Shown: positions 10,103 to 20,390 of the stretch, piece by piece
How the letters are laid out: every line of letters starts with the position of its first letter
How positions within the stretch are numbered: position 1 is the first letter of the stretch
Assembly: GCF_020089495.2 (NCBI RefSeq)
Contig: NZ_JAIRCA020000009.1
Coordinates: 1-64,000 of the forward strand
DNA length: 64,000 nt
Source of the DNA: Streptococcus mitis subsp. hohhotensis
Lineage (GTDB): Bacteria > Bacillota > Bacilli > Lactobacillales > Streptococcaceae
Reading direction: 5' to 3'
Notes under the pieces: model-generated
The model's input: the letters and a program-made list of their open reading frames with translations, nothing else
What the model was told of the DNA's origin: nothing
The model's database searches: none
Translations under genes and position numbers: made by a program

Positions 10103-10499
10103 TATATGCAATTTTCTATAAGCCATGTTTTGTTCCAGAAGTGACTAGGACCACTTCCTTCGATAATCATCTGTCTACCACTAGCAGCTCTAGCTGATAG
10201 CAGTCAGAGTACTACGTTCGTTTCCGTGCACTCCATGCCCCGACCAAAATTTGGGTTGCTAGCTTGAGGGGTTTACCGCGTTCCACTCTCTCCGTTTCCA
10301 GAAAGACTCCGTCACTGTGGCACTTTCAAGCCTACTCTGACCTATCCAAAGACTTAGCCATTTCAACTGCCGTAACGATTTCTCGTTCCTAGGCTTATGT
10401 TTTCGCCTAGCACAAACACTACAGGCATCACAGCCTGTGCTAGCATGGACTTTCCTCATGAAAAGCAACTCTCCTCACGCGATTATCCAAAAATTGCAC
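10103..10499 (-). ncRNA. rnpB: RNase P RNA, bacterial type B
   Basis: The strand carries the conserved RNase P core: GAGGAAAGTCCATGC near the 5' end, the GAAATCGTTACGGCAG region, GGGTAAACCCC-like segment (CGGTAAACCCCTC) and the 3' GACAGATGATTATCGAAGG segment. The terminal GCAATTTT and AAATTGC strands pair as P1, setting the ends. It is the catalytic RNA that matures tRNA 5' ends. It sits between gpsB and rlmL, as in pneumococcus. Ends are approximate to a few bases. Confidence 0.95.
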
Positions 10500-10514
10500 T
10501 TTTTAAATAAGCTC

Positions 10515-10844
10515 TTAAAATCCTGAGTTATCTAAAATTTGTTTACCAAACACTTCTTTTTCAAGACGATTCAAACGTTTTAAAATATCAAAGTTCGTCA
10601 TAGAACTTGTTGTTGCCGCTTCAAGAGGTTCTGTTTGAACTGGTGAAGGTTTTGGTTTACGAGCTAATTCTTCCTTCAAATCCGCAATTTCCTGACGAAG
10701 TGACTTGACCAAGGTAGCATAGGTTTCATAGTCCTTGATGACATCGTCCAAAAACTCATCAACTTCTACCTTACTATACCCACGGACTTCACGTCCAAAC
10801 TCTTGTTCAAAAATATCTTTCGCCGAAAAAATAATACCTGCCAT
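10515..10844 (-). CDS. gpsB: GpsB cell-cycle/peptidoglycan synthesis coordinator
   Basis: 109 residues from ATG 10844 ([20 protein letters not shown]); an upstream in-frame ATG at 10856 lies where a ribosome site would be expected, so the shorter start fits the pneumococcal protein. A DivIVA-like N-terminal lipid/partner-binding coiled coil (1-65) is joined by a Pro-rich linker to a small C-terminal trimerisation helix ([19 protein letters not shown]). GpsB links StkP, penicillin-binding proteins and EzrA to balance septal and peripheral wall growth. Confidence 0.95.
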   Translation of the reverse strand: MAGIIFSAKDIFEQEFGREVRGYSKVEVDEFLDDVIKDYETYATLVKSLRQEIADLKEELARKPKPSPVQTEPLEAATTSSMTNFDILKRLNRLEKEVFGKQILDNSGF

Positions 10845-10913
10845 GTCTCTCTCCATTCTCAGTTGCTAGTATTATTATATAAAAAAAGACAAACAAAAAT
10901 CAAGGTCAAAGCT

Positions 10914-11441
10914 TCAATTTTCGGAAAAATTTTCTGCAAGTTCATTTAGCTGATCAAATGTTAGTCTCTTTATAAAATAGTCTTCCTGCTCTTTCATCAT
11001 TTGGTAAATATAAGCTAGTCTCGTTTCATTTTCCTCATCATAAAAAAGATAAGAACTATTCGTATTTTCCAATAAAAACTGCTGGTAATCTCTTAACTGA
11101 CCTTTGTGTTCATAACGAGGATAGGCATATTTGACAAAGTCTACCTGCTTAAAGCGACTCAGTTTCATCTGATTACCTTCATTCCAATTTTCCCCATGAG
11201 TTTCAAAAGCAAAAATGGTGGCCAAGTGGAAACCGTATTCGGTCTTCATTTCCTGAGCAACCTCTAAAACCCAATATTCAAAGCCCAAAGTTCCGGTAAA
11301 TACAAGCCAAGTCACCCCATCTTCTGCCATAGCTTCTAAATCCCTACGTATCGCTTTTTTAATCAATTTAAGACGAGGATCCTTGTCCGAAAACAAACCC
11401 AAATCAAAAGCAGAATAGCCTAAAACCAAAGCTGTAGTCAT
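10914..11441 (-). CDS. DUF1273/YpsA-family protein
   Basis: 175 residues from ATG 11441 ([17 protein letters not shown]). The longer reading to 11525 would cross the recU promoter. The family has a SLOG-like nucleotide/ligand-binding fold; B. subtilis YpsA affects cell division, but the biochemical activity is not established. The gene is divergent from recU, with ypsA-gpsB-rnpB order as in other streptococci. Confidence 0.88.
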   Translation of the reverse strand: MTTALVLGYSAFDLGLFSDKDPRLKLIKKAIRRDLEAMAEDGVTWLVFTGTLGFEYWVLEVAQEMKTEYGFHLATIFAFETHGENWNEGNQMKLSRFKQVDFVKYAYPRYEHKGQLRDYQQFLLENTNSSYLFYDEENETRLAYIYQMMKEQEDYFIKRLTFDQLNELAENFSEN

Positions 11442-11469
11442 TTTTAACCCTTTCTGTGTAAAATTATGG

Positions 11470-11475
11470 TATAAT
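11470..11475 (+). promoter_or_regulatory. Extended -10 promoter of recU-pbp1A
   Basis: TGGTATAAT contains a perfect -10 (11470-11475) with an extended TG; no convincing -35 is seen at 17 bases. It is 33 bases upstream of the recU start. Confidence 0.6.
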
Positions 11476-11507
11476 AGAGTGATGTTATTGTACCAATAAG
11501 GAGAATT

Positions 11508-12107
11508 ATGGTCAACTATCCTCATAAAATTTCATCACAAAAAAGACAAACATCGCTTTCTCAACCCCAAAATTTCGCAAATCGAGGAATGTCTTTTGAA
11601 AAGATGATTAATGCTACCAACGACTACTATTTGTCTCAGGGCTTGGCTGTTATACACAAGAAACCAACCCCTATTCAAATCGTACGAGTGGACTATCCAC
11701 AACGAAGTCGTGCCAAGATTGTTGAAGCCTATTTTCGACAAGCTTCAACGACAGACTATTCTGGCGTTTATAAGGGATATTACATCGACTTTGAAGCCAA
11801 GGAAACAAAACAAAAATGTGCTATTCCGATGAAAAATTTCCATCCACATCAGATTCAGCATATGGAACAAGTCCTTGCTCAACAAGGAATCTGCTTTGTC
11901 CTTCTTCACTTTTCTTCTCAGCAAGAAACCTACTTATTACCGGCATATGATTTGATTCGCTTCTATCATCAAGATAAGGGGCAAAAATCAATGCCACTTG
12001 GATACATACGAGAATACGGTTACCAGATAAAACTAGGGGCATTTCCACAAATTCCCTATCTCGATGTCATCAAAGAACATTTACTAGGTGGTAAACAAGA
12101 TGAATAA
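11508..12107 (+). CDS. recU: RecU Holliday-junction resolvase
   Basis: 199 residues, standard length. RecU cuts four-way junctions in recombinational repair and chromosome segregation. Visible features are the N-terminal [17 protein letters not shown] segment and the PD-(D/E)XK-type catalytic residues ([21 protein letters not shown]). The stop overlaps the pbp1A start by 8 bases, the classic recU-pbp1 coupling in Firmicutes. GGAGAATT precedes the start. Confidence 0.96.
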   Translation: MVNYPHKISSQKRQTSLSQPQNFANRGMSFEKMINATNDYYLSQGLAVIHKKPTPIQIVRVDYPQRSRAKIVEAYFRQASTTDYSGVYKGYYIDFEAKETKQKCAIPMKNFHPHQIQHMEQVLAQQGICFVLLHFSSQQETYLLPAYDLIRFYHQDKGQKSMPLGYIREYGYQIKLGAFPQIPYLDVIKEHLLGGKQDE

Positions 12108-14268
12108 ATACATTCTTATGCGAATATTAAAGTATACTGGAATCTTTTTCCTAACTCTCTTTATCGCATTATTTCTATTGGGTGGGGGTGTTTTCCTCTA
12201 TTTTGTAAGTAAAGCTCCAGCACTATCAGATAGTAAATTAGTTGCAACAACTTCGAGCAAGATTTACGACAATAATAACGAACTCATTGCCGATCTGGGC
12301 TCTGAACGCCGAGTGAACGCTCAGGCCAACGAAATTCCTACTGATTTAGTCAAAGCCATCGTGTCTATCGAGGACCATCGCTTCTTTGACCACAGAGGGG
12401 TAGATACGATTCGGATCATGGGGGCCTTCTTACGTAACTTACAAAGTAACTCTTTACAGGGAGGATCAACCCTAACCCAGCAGTTGATTAAGTTGACCTA
12501 TTTCTCAACATCAACTTCGGATCAAAATATCTCCCGAAAAGCACAAGAGGCATGGTTAGCTGTCCAATTGGAACAAAAAGCTACCAAACAAGAAATCCTT
12601 ACCTACTACATCAATAAGGTCTATATGTCAAATGGTAACTATGGTATGCAGACAGCAGCCCAAAATTACTACGGAAAAGACTTAAAAGACCTCTCTCTAC
12701 CTCAATTAGCTTTGCTAGCAGGTATGCCACAGGCACCCAACCAATACGATCCTTACTCTCATCCAGATGCAGCGTTGGACCGTCGTAATTTGGTTCTTTC
12801 AGAAATGAGAGGACAAGATTACATTAGTGCTGAACAATATGAAAAAGCTATCAACACACCTATCACTGATGGTTTACAAAGTCTTAAGTCAACTGCTACT
12901 TATCCAGCGTATATGGATAACTATCTAAAAGAGGTTATTGAACAAGTAGAGCACGAAACGGGATATAATCTTCTTACTACTGGAATGGAAGTCTACACCA
13001 ATGTAGACAAGGACATTCAACAACGACTTTGGGATATCTACAATACAGATGAATATGTCTCTTATCCAGATGATGACCTTCAAGTAGCCTCAACTATCGT
13101 AGATACTTCCAATGGTAAAGTCATCGCCCAACTTGGAGCTCGTCACCAAGCAAGCAATGTTTCATTCGGTACTAACCAAGCTGTGGAAACCAACCGTGAC
13201 TGGGGATCAACCATGAAGCCAATCACTGATTATGCCCCAGCCTTAGAATACGGTGTATATGATTCAACTGCAACTACTGTCCACGATATTCCTTATAACT
13301 ACCCTGGAACAAGTACCCCTGTCTACAACTGGGATCGAGAATATTTTGGTAACATTACTCTGCAATATGCCCTTCAACAATCTCGTAACGTACCTGCTGT
13401 TGAAACACTAAACAAGGTTGGTTTAGATAGAGCTAAAAACTTCCTAAATGGTTTAGGAATCGACTATCCTGTAATGCACTATTCAAATGCTATTTCAAGT
13501 AATACAACTGAATCTGGTAAACAGTACGGTGCAAGCAGTGAGAAAATGGCTGCGGCTTACGCTGCATTCGCTAATGGCGGTATCTACCACAAACCAATGT
13601 ACATCAATAAAATCGTCTTTAGTGATGGTAGCGAAAAAGAATTCTCTGACGCTGGCACAAGAGCTATGAAAGAGTCTACTGCCTATATGATGACAGAAAT
13701 GATGAAAACAGTCTTAACATCTAGAACAGGTTACAATGCCTACCTTCCTGGAATCCCTCAAGCAGGGAAAACAGGGACTTCCAACTATACAGATGAAGAA
13801 ATCGAAAATCATATCAAGATGAATCAACTTGTAGCACCTGATGAAATGTTTGTAGGTTATACTCGTAAGTATTCAATGGCCGTTTGGACAGGTTATACCA
13901 ACCGTCTCACTCCTATTGTAGGTGATGGCCTCACAGTTGCTGCTAGAGTCTATCGTAGTATGATGAGCTACCTTGCGCAAAATAACCATCCTGGAGATTG
14001 GACAATGCCTGAGGGACTATATAGAAACGGGCAGTTCGTATTCCTAAACGGAGCAAGAAATACATGGAGTACTCCTGATACACAACAAACACAATCAGAG
14101 GTAGAGAATCCCTCTACAACAACTGAAAGTTCAACTACCCAAGTAACACCTACTCCTGGTCAACAATCAAATAATACTGCTCCAACAAATCCAAATCAGG
14201 GACAACCTGGCCAACAAATCCAACAGCAACCACAGCCCCCCCAAGTTCAACAACAACCACAACAGTAA
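12100..14268 (+). CDS. pbp1A: Class A penicillin-binding protein 1a
   Basis: 722 residues from ATG 12100, inside the recU stop; the in-frame GTG at 12088 is unnecessary. An N-terminal membrane anchor (about 13-37) is followed by a GT51 glycosyltransferase with Glu91 (SIEDHRFF), then a transpeptidase with S370TMK, S428RN and K557TGT, and a Ser/Thr/Gln/Pro-rich tail. These residue numbers coincide with pneumococcal PBP1a. The STMK motif is unaltered. Positions 574-577 read MNQL where susceptible pneumococci have TSQF and classical resistant alleles NTGY (recalled). It builds peripheral peptidoglycan outside the membrane. Confidence 0.96.
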   Translation: MNKYILMRILKYTGIFFLTLFIALFLLGGGVFLYFVSKAPALSDSKLVATTSSKIYDNNNELIADLGSERRVNAQANEIPTDLVKAIVSIEDHRFFDHRGVDTIRIMGAFLRNLQSNSLQGGSTLTQQLIKLTYFSTSTSDQNISRKAQEAWLAVQLEQKATKQEILTYYINKVYMSNGNYGMQTAAQNYYGKDLKDLSLPQLALLAGMPQAPNQYDPYSHPDAALDRRNLVLSEMRGQDYISAEQYEKAINTPITDGLQSLKSTATYPAYMDNYLKEVIEQVEHETGYNLLTTGMEVYTNVDKDIQQRLWDIYNTDEYVSYPDDDLQVASTIVDTSNGKVIAQLGARHQASNVSFGTNQAVETNRDWGSTMKPITDYAPALEYGVYDSTATTVHDIPYNYPGTSTPVYNWDREYFGNITLQYALQQSRNVPAVETLNKVGLDRAKNFLNGLGIDYPVMHYSNAISSNTTESGKQYGASSEKMAAAYAAFANGGIYHKPMYINKIVFSDGSEKEFSDAGTRAMKESTAYMMTEMMKTVLTSRTGYNAYLPGIPQAGKTGTSNYTDEEIENHIKMNQLVAPDEMFVGYTRKYSMAVWTGYTNRLTPIVGDGLTVAARVYRSMMSYLAQNNHPGDWTMPEGLYRNGQFVFLNGARNTWSTPDTQQTQSEVENPSTTTESSTTQVTPTPGQQSNNTAPTNPNQGQPGQQIQQQPQPPQVQQQPQQ

Positions 14269-14271
14269 ACG

Positions 14272-14307
14272 AAAATCCTGAGAACTAGAAATTCTCAGGA
14301 TTTTTAT
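14272..14307 (+). terminator. Terminator of recU-pbp1A
   Basis: AAATCCTGAGAA and TTCTCAGGATTT form a 12-bp stem with a 7-base loop, followed by TTATATA, just after the pbp1A stop. Confidence 0.85.
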
Positions 14308-14356
14308 ATAGTAGATTGAAATAAAATGTGAACAAATTGATTGGGAAATTCAAACT

Positions 14357-14509
14357 CTACTCTTCGAAAATCTCTTCAAACTACGTCAGCTTCACCTTGC
14401 CGTATATATGTGACTGACTTCGTCAGTCTTATCTACAACCTCAAAACAGTGTTTTGAGCAGTCTGCGGCTGGATTTCTAGTTTGCTCTTTGATTTTCATT
14501 GACTATAAT
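14357..14509. repeat. BOX element, full A-B-C form
   Basis: Begins tactcttcgaaaatctcttc, contains gactgacttcgtcagtc and aaaacagtgttttgagca hairpins, and ends gattttcattgactataa. It lies between the convergent pbp1A and aliA genes. No gene is seen in the rest of 14308-14600. Confidence 0.92.
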
Positions 14510-14602
14510 TTCTAACAATGTTCTAGAAACAATGGTGTAGTATTGTAGACTCAATAGGCTGTATTATTCTAGATTCAACTCCCTCTACTAGAAAGACATA
14601 TA

Positions 14603-14631
14603 AAGGAGTCGGCTACAAACCAACTCCTTTA
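14603..14631 (-). terminator. Probable terminator of aliA
   Basis: AAAGGAGT and ACTCCTTT pair on the minus strand directly after the aliA stop. The T tract is poor, so it could also be a 3' stabilising hairpin. Confidence 0.55.
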
Positions 14632-14634
14632 CAT

Positions 14635-16614
14635 TTATTTCACATGTTTTGCAAGTTCTTCTTGCGCTTTTTTATTAGATTCTTCTTTTTCTTTCATCCA
14701 TTTATCTTGGGCTTTTTGGTATTCCTCTACAGTGACTGCCTTGTCTTGAAGTTCAAGGTATTTGTAGCGGAGCGGATCGCTTGTCCCCTTGTTACCTGCG
14801 AAAGCGAAAGGTAAAGTAAATGGTACCATCTTAGACAAGATTGGACGCCCTGTACGAGATGTTGTTGGAATAACTAGGGCACTATCTGTCAACCAAGCTT
14901 GAGCTTCGGCATACTTGTTATAACGTTTTGTAACATCTGTAGTTTCTTCCCCTGCTTCATTGACCATTTTATCATAATCATTGAGACCGACCTTCTTAGC
15001 CGCCTCATTGTCTTTTCCTGAATCAAATCCTAGGTAAGTTCTCGTATTTTCTCCTACAGAAGGCTTGATAATGTCAAGATAAGTGGACGGATCTGAGAAA
15101 TCTGGTCCCCATCCTACGTTATCAGAAATATCCCAATCCTCACCAGCAGCAGTTTGTGCAAACAAAGTTACATTAAGCACCTCATCTTTTTGCAATTGTT
15201 GGATATCAATAATGACATTATCAGTTCCTAAAGTCGCTTCCAAGGATTGTTTCATAGATTGGACGCGCTGAACTTTTGTAGTTGCTGTTTGGTCAACCGG
15301 CATATCGAGGTGAATTGGGAATTGTACTCCCTCAGCTTGCAAAGCTGACTTGGCTTTGGCAAATTCTGCCTTGGCTTTTTCTGGATTGTAAAGACCATCT
15401 TGTGCATCAGCAAGATTAACATCCTTCCATTCATCCCCGTAAGTCACCAATTTTTCTTTGACCATATCGCCAAAGTTTTTACCATCTGATTGAACAAATG
15501 TTGGTGGAACAAAGATATTACGTAAGATTTTGCTTGCTCCAGTTTGTCCATTCAGCTGAGAGGCATAGGCTGTACGATCAAATCCAAAGGCAATAGCCTG
15601 ACGGAAATCCTTGTTTAAGAGAGCCTTTTTAGTAGATGTCTTTTGTTCTTCGCTAGTCTTAGAAGTATATTTATAGGACTGACGGTCGATGTTTGTCCCC
15701 ACTACATAAGTTGTAGAGTCTTGTTGCGTATAGACAATATTGTCCTTCATCTCTTTCTCAAGCTCTGCAAAACTTGCACTTGTTGGATAGAGACGAGCTG
15801 CTGAAAGGCTACCGTCTTTAAAGTTTTCTGCAGGTTTACTAGTATCTTGACCGTCCCAGAATGACAATTTGACTTTGTCAATATGGACATTGTCCTTATC
15901 CCAGTAGTTTGGATTCTTCGCAAATTCAACAGCAGATTTGGTTACAATAGATTTCAACAAATAAGGACCATTGTACAAGATACTGCTTGGATCTGTTGCT
16001 TTGGCAAAATCATCCCCTTTTGAATTCAAAAACTCTTCATTAACTGGTGCTAAGACACCCATTGTTGTTTTAGAATTCCAAAAACTTTCAGGTTTGTTCA
16101 ATGTGTATTGAACTGTTTGATCATCAAGTGCTTTAATCCCAACTTGAGAAAAATCTTTATTTTCCCCTTTAGCGTAGGCATCCAAACCTTTAATCGAATC
16201 CTGTACCAAGTAAAGGGCTTCAGATTTCTTATCTGCCGCATATTTAAGACCTGTTACAAAATCTTGAGCCTTAACAGGAGCATACTCTTCTCCCTCAGAT
16301 GTGTACCACTTGGCATTCTGACGAATCTTATAAGTATAAGTCAAGCCATCCTTAGAAACTGACCAGTCCTCTGCCATTGAGGGAATAAGGTTCCCGTATT
16401 TATCGTTTTCCAACAATCCATCAATCACATTACTAGTAATGTCAGCAGTTGCTGCCTTACCAGTTGTTAAATAGTTGAGGTTATCTGGGTCGGTCTCGTA
16501 GGTAAAGGCGAAGGTCTGCTCACCTTTAGCACCAGAACCACCAGAACAAGCCGCTAAAACACCCGCTGCTAATAAAGTTACTCCCGCAAGAGCCAACACT
16601 TTCCTTGTTTTCAT
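14635..16614 (-). CDS. aliA: AliA-type oligopeptide-binding lipoprotein
   Basis: 659 residues from ATG 16614, preceded by AGAGGAG; the upstream in-frame extension to 16668 overlaps the promoter and is rejected. A lipoprotein signal (lipobox LAAC, Cys near residue 23) is followed by a family 5 solute-binding domain and a Lys/Glu-rich tail ending AQEELAKHVK. Ali proteins deliver peptides to the Ami ABC permease encoded elsewhere. It marks the downstream edge of the capsule locus in mitis-group streptococci. A homologue at 32909-34867 marks the other edge. Confidence 0.92.
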   Translation of the reverse strand: MKTRKVLALAGVTLLAAGVLAACSGGSGAKGEQTFAFTYETDPDNLNYLTTGKAATADITSNVIDGLLENDKYGNLIPSMAEDWSVSKDGLTYTYKIRQNAKWYTSEGEEYAPVKAQDFVTGLKYAADKKSEALYLVQDSIKGLDAYAKGENKDFSQVGIKALDDQTVQYTLNKPESFWNSKTTMGVLAPVNEEFLNSKGDDFAKATDPSSILYNGPYLLKSIVTKSAVEFAKNPNYWDKDNVHIDKVKLSFWDGQDTSKPAENFKDGSLSAARLYPTSASFAELEKEMKDNIVYTQQDSTTYVVGTNIDRQSYKYTSKTSEEQKTSTKKALLNKDFRQAIAFGFDRTAYASQLNGQTGASKILRNIFVPPTFVQSDGKNFGDMVKEKLVTYGDEWKDVNLADAQDGLYNPEKAKAEFAKAKSALQAEGVQFPIHLDMPVDQTATTKVQRVQSMKQSLEATLGTDNVIIDIQQLQKDEVLNVTLFAQTAAGEDWDISDNVGWGPDFSDPSTYLDIIKPSVGENTRTYLGFDSGKDNEAAKKVGLNDYDKMVNEAGEETTDVTKRYNKYAEAQAWLTDSALVIPTTSRTGRPILSKMVPFTLPFAFAGNKGTSDPLRYKYLELQDKAVTVEEYQKAQDKWMKEKEESNKKAQEELAKHVK

Positions 16615-16639
16615 AGTATTCTCCTCTGTTTTTCTATCC

Positions 16640-16686
16640 ATTATAGCCCCTTTTTCAAGTCCTGTCAATAGAATTTTCTGAATTTT
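16640..16686 (-). promoter_or_regulatory. aliA promoter with CodY-like box
   Basis: On the minus strand TTGACA (16663-16668) and TATAAT (16640-16645) are spaced 17 bases. Just upstream, 16672-16686 reads AATTTTCTGAATTTT, 13 of 15 matches to the CodY consensus AATTTTCWGAAAATT. CodY control of peptide uptake is known in streptococci; binding here is inferred. Confidence 0.75.
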
Positions 16687-16732
16687 AAAAAATTATTTTT
16701 TAAACAACAATTTTGCAAAAATATGAATAATA

Positions 16733-16770
16733 TCAAAAAATCCCTCAACTACATTAGGTAGTCAAAGGGT
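16733..16770 (-). terminator. Terminator of the polysaccharide operon
   Basis: On the minus strand CCCTttgACTAC and GTAGTtgaGGG pair around CTAAT, followed by ATTTTTTG. It closes the operon after the last acyltransferase and isolates aliA. Confidence 0.8.
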
Positions 16771-16784
16771 CAATCTTTATATTT

Positions 16785-17810
16785 TTATTTTAGTTTAATA
16801 TATCTCTGTGGTAGTAAAATAATATTCAATAATGGAATTTTCTTCAATACATTGGTTGCAAGTATTGATAAATACCAGCCCAAGACAATACCAATAACAA
16901 TATGGAGAAAAACAGAATCAATTCCCATTTTTAACATTAGAATCCGAATCATACTACAAATTGGTGAATGGAAAATTAGAATCCCTATACTAATTTTCCC
17001 ATATTTACTAAAATACCTAAAAATATTTTGGGATATTTTTTCTATTTTTGGAAAAATTATAAATGATAAGATAACATTACCTGTGTATCCAATAATCCAC
17101 CATCTAGGATAGTTATAGTCCGTTATTATTTTACCATCTACATTAAATAAAATATACATTATATAAATATATACGATATTAAATATGATTCCTAGTAGAA
17201 TTATGTTTCTAAATCTAATATCATTAAATTTAACTGTTTTTAATACAGAACCCAACATGAAAATTACTCCCCATGCTAGAACTTTTTTTATAAAAAATAT
17301 TTCTGACATATATACTAATGTAATTATATATCCGACTATACTAATCATAAAAAGATAGTTTTTGTTCTTTATAAATATTGATAAAAATCCGTATACTAAA
17401 TATAGTGCCCATAATGTATACAAATACCATACAACTCCTAATGGTTCTTTATAAATATTTATCAAATTAAACAATGTAGTGGGAACACGTACCGATCCTC
17501 CCGCTATTTTCTGTAATACATAATGAATTATAGAATAAAATATATACGGTAATCCTAATACTATCGTTTTCTTCTTCATATAATAATAATACTCTTTAAA
17601 ATTCTCTACAGATTTGAAAAAATATCCTGATAAAGCAAAGAATACTGGAATATGAAATATATATATAAATGCAATAACTATGGATAACCATTTGGCATCA
17701 CTTGTAAATTTCCCAGAATCAAATAAACCAGTAAACACATGACCTATGACTACTAGAAATATTGCGAACCCTTTCCCAAAATCTATCCAGTTTATTCTAT
17801 TTTTAGTCAT
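16785..17810 (-). CDS. Acyltransferase-3 family membrane protein (second of two)
   Basis: 341 residues, about ten hydrophobic segments. The N-terminus has the family pattern INWIDFGKGFAIFLVVIGHVF, with the conserved His near residue 24, and HIPVFFALSGYFF. Such integral membrane enzymes move acetyl or other acyl groups onto sugars during polysaccharide export. The start overlaps glf by 8 bases, so it is the last gene of the cps operon. It is very AT-rich, like its neighbours. The acceptor sugar cannot be read from sequence. A role as an O-acetyltransferase of the capsule is likely; other acyl donors are possible. Confidence 0.85.
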   Translation of the reverse strand: MTKNRINWIDFGKGFAIFLVVIGHVFTGLFDSGKFTSDAKWLSIVIAFIYIFHIPVFFALSGYFFKSVENFKEYYYYMKKKTIVLGLPYIFYSIIHYVLQKIAGGSVRVPTTLFNLINIYKEPLGVVWYLYTLWALYLVYGFLSIFIKNKNYLFMISIVGYIITLVYMSEIFFIKKVLAWGVIFMLGSVLKTVKFNDIRFRNIILLGIIFNIVYIYIMYILFNVDGKIITDYNYPRWWIIGYTGNVILSFIIFPKIEKISQNIFRYFSKYGKISIGILIFHSPICSMIRILMLKMGIDSVFLHIVIGIVLGWYLSILATNVLKKIPLLNIILLPQRYIKLK

Positions 17811-18906
17811 TATTACCTAATTCCTCTCTTACTACATTAAGAGCTCTTTCGATTACTACGTGCATATCATAATATTTATAATCTGCAAGACGACCACAGA
17901 AGATAACATCTTTACCTTTTGCTTCTTCTAAATATTTTTGATACATTTCATTATTTTTAGCGTCGTTGATTGGGTAGTATGGTTCATCTCCACGTTTCCA
18001 ATCAGCTGGGTATTCACGAGTAATAACCGTTTTATCTTGCGTACCATACTCAAAATGTTTATGCTCAATAATACGAGTATAAGGAATTTCTCGTTCTGTA
18101 TAATTAACAACGGCATTTCCTTGATAATTTTCCTCATCTAGAACTTCATGCTCAAAACGAAGACTACGGTATTCTAACTCACCATGTTTATAGTCGAAAT
18201 ATTGGTCAATCATCCCTGTAAAAACAACTTTTTCAGCAGAAGCTTCTAATTCCTGACGATTGGCAAAAAAGTCAACTCCGAGCTCTACTTCTACATCTTT
18301 CAGCATATTTTCGATGATAACGTTGTAACCCCCAATTGGAATACCCTGGTAACGGTCATTGAAGTAGTTATTATCAAAAGTCAAACGAACTGGTAGACGT
18401 TTAATAATAAACGGTGGAAGGTCAGTCGCAGAACGTCCCCATTGCTTTTCAGTATAGCCTTTAATCAACTTTTCATAAATATCTGGACCAATCAACTTGA
18501 TAGCCTGTTCTTCCAAGTTTTTAGGTTCAACGTCCTTCATGTGAGTCGTTTGCTCAGCAATCTTATCTTTAACCTCTTGAGGAGTTTTTGTTCCCCACAT
18601 AGCATAGAAAGTATTCATATTGAAAGGTAGATTATAAAGGCTACCCTTGTAATTAGCTACAGGCGAATTGATGTAGTTGTTAAATTCAGCAAATTGATTA
18701 ACATAATCCCAAACTTTCTTATTAGAAGTATGGAAGATATGTGCACCATATTTATGAACATTAACACCTTCTACATTCTCACAGTAGATATTTCCACCAA
18801 TGTGGTCACGTTTATCAATAACTTTTACTTTTTTTCCACGCTTGGTTGCTTCATAAGCAAAAATTGCTCCAGACAAACCAGCACCAACGATTAGATAATC
18901 ATACAT
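17803..18906 (-). CDS. glf: UDP-galactopyranose mutase
   Basis: 367 residues, standard length. It interconverts UDP-galactopyranose and UDP-galactofuranose with reduced FAD. The N-terminal dinucleotide fold (YDYLIVGAGLSGAIFAYEA), the GGNIYCE segment, the YTEKQWGR motif and the C-terminal FCGRLADYKYYDM segment are all present. Its presence predicts galactofuranose in the polysaccharide. It starts one base after wzx ends and overlaps the next acyltransferase. Base composition is less AT-rich than the surrounding genes, consistent with being a widely shared cps module. Confidence 0.97.
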   Translation of the reverse strand: MYDYLIVGAGLSGAIFAYEATKRGKKVKVIDKRDHIGGNIYCENVEGVNVHKYGAHIFHTSNKKVWDYVNQFAEFNNYINSPVANYKGSLYNLPFNMNTFYAMWGTKTPQEVKDKIAEQTTHMKDVEPKNLEEQAIKLIGPDIYEKLIKGYTEKQWGRSATDLPPFIIKRLPVRLTFDNNYFNDRYQGIPIGGYNVIIENMLKDVEVELGVDFFANRQELEASAEKVVFTGMIDQYFDYKHGELEYRSLRFEHEVLDEENYQGNAVVNYTEREIPYTRIIEHKHFEYGTQDKTVITREYPADWKRGDEPYYPINDAKNNEMYQKYLEEAKGKDVIFCGRLADYKYYDMHVVIERALNVVREELGNND

Positions 18907-18907
18907 A

Positions 18908-20332
18908 TTACACCCCTTTATTTCTGAATAACTGTTGTTTTATATCTCGTAGATTTATAACTTTAAAAATCAAAATCAAACTGATATAAATTATTGCTCC
19001 CAAAATAGTAGAAAGTCCTACATTTAACATGGACGGTAAATTCAATAAGTCTTTTACAAAAAACAGAATTCCATACATCAATACTGATGAAATCATAATC
19101 TTTATCATAGTTCCTATAATCGGAACATCTCTTAGATAAGAGCGAGTAAAGAATAACTGTATAGCCCAAACCAGAGACTCTGTTAAAACAGATACAATTG
19201 CTGCCCCTATATAGCCCAATTTGGGAAGAAAGAGAAGATTTAATCCAACACTAACAACAGCAGGAATTGTTGTTGAAAGCATGAACTCTTTATTTTTATT
19301 ATGAGGTATCAGAATTTGAATTCCCATAATATTGGTCCAACCAATAAAGAACATTCTAAAAATCATAATTGCTATCGCATAACGTGCCTCTTGAAAATCT
19401 TGTCCAAGGAAAAAGGTAACAAAATCATCATTTATAATTAACATACCTGCCATAATTGGAAAAATAACTAAATTATAAATCAAAAATGACATCTCATGCA
19501 TTTTATTAACTGCTTTATGATTTCCTGATGATAAAAGATTTGAAACTCGTGGTAACATGACACTTCCCAATGAAGTCACTAGGGTCAATAAAATATTAAC
19601 AAGTTTCAATGCTTGATCATAGATTCCTACATCTTTTGTTGAAGCTAAAACACCTAGCATTGTACGATCCAAAGTAACATAGAGCGATATGGCAATCTGA
19701 GGTAAAAACAATAAGATAACTGGCTTCAAATGCTGCTTTGCATATTTCCAATCAAAGTGAGGTTTCCCAATAAACTCTCTTGCCGGCAACCACATACTTA
19801 ATTGTCCTAACAATTCAAAAATCGTAATCAGTGATATATATAAATAGAGATTTTCAGCTGATTTTATAAACGAAAAGATAGAAATAACACCAACTAACCT
19901 AACTGTGATATTTCTGATTGTAATTTTTCGAAAATCCTCTAAACCTTGAAATAACCAAGAAATATCTAAACCTTTTGAAATTAAACTTATACCTAAAATA
20001 TAAGCTACAGGATTTTGCATAGCTGGTAACGTAAGACATAGAAGGATATAAAGAACAGAAGAGAACAGTGTCGCTCCCAGTTGCAGTGTATAAATACCCC
20101 AAAAATTCTTTCTAGTATCTTTTCTACTACCCGAAATCGCCTTGGTACCATAATTGTTTACTCCCAGAGTAGCTAGCATAAGAAAATAGGTAACAATTGA
20201 GTTGAAATAACTATAGGTTCCCAAATCATCTGAAGAAAATATCCGTGTTACATACGGAGTCGTAATAATCGGAAGTATAATTACTAACAATTGATAGGAA
20301 AGATTGTATGCGTAATTTTTTAATACTTTCAC
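18908..20332 (-). CDS. wzx: Wzx polysaccharide repeat-unit flippase
   Basis: 474 residues with about 12-14 membrane segments throughout. N-terminus NYAYNLSYQLLVIILPIITTPYVTRIFSSDDLGTYSYF is typical of the MOP/PST exporter superfamily. It flips the undecaprenyl-diphosphate-linked repeat unit from the cytoplasmic to the outer face of the membrane, where Wzy polymerises it. Neighbours Wzy, Glf and acyltransferases support the assignment. Confidence 0.93.
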   Translation of the reverse strand: MKVLKNYAYNLSYQLLVIILPIITTPYVTRIFSSDDLGTYSYFNSIVTYFLMLATLGVNNYGTKAISGSRKDTRKNFWGIYTLQLGATLFSSVLYILLCLTLPAMQNPVAYILGISLISKGLDISWLFQGLEDFRKITIRNITVRLVGVISIFSFIKSAENLYLYISLITIFELLGQLSMWLPAREFIGKPHFDWKYAKQHLKPVILLFLPQIAISLYVTLDRTMLGVLASTKDVGIYDQALKLVNILLTLVTSLGSVMLPRVSNLLSSGNHKAVNKMHEMSFLIYNLVIFPIMAGMLIINDDFVTFFLGQDFQEARYAIAIMIFRMFFIGWTNIMGIQILIPHNKNKEFMLSTTIPAVVSVGLNLLFLPKLGYIGAAIVSVLTESLVWAIQLFFTRSYLRDVPIIGTMIKIMISSVLMYGILFFVKDLLNLPSMLNVGLSTILGAIIYISLILIFKVINLRDIKQQLFRNKGV

Positions 20333-20390
20333 TATTTCTCATCTCCATCATATCTATATTTTGCATAATTCAAACAACTTTTAATACTAG

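Noticed and set aside
10259..10468. 69-codon minus-strand ORF
   Set aside because: It lies entirely within the conserved RNase P RNA, so the reading frame is accidental.
12088..12099. GTG start for pbp1A at 12088
   Set aside because: ATG 12100 fits the family N-terminus and puts the catalytic residues at their usual numbers (S370, S428, K557).
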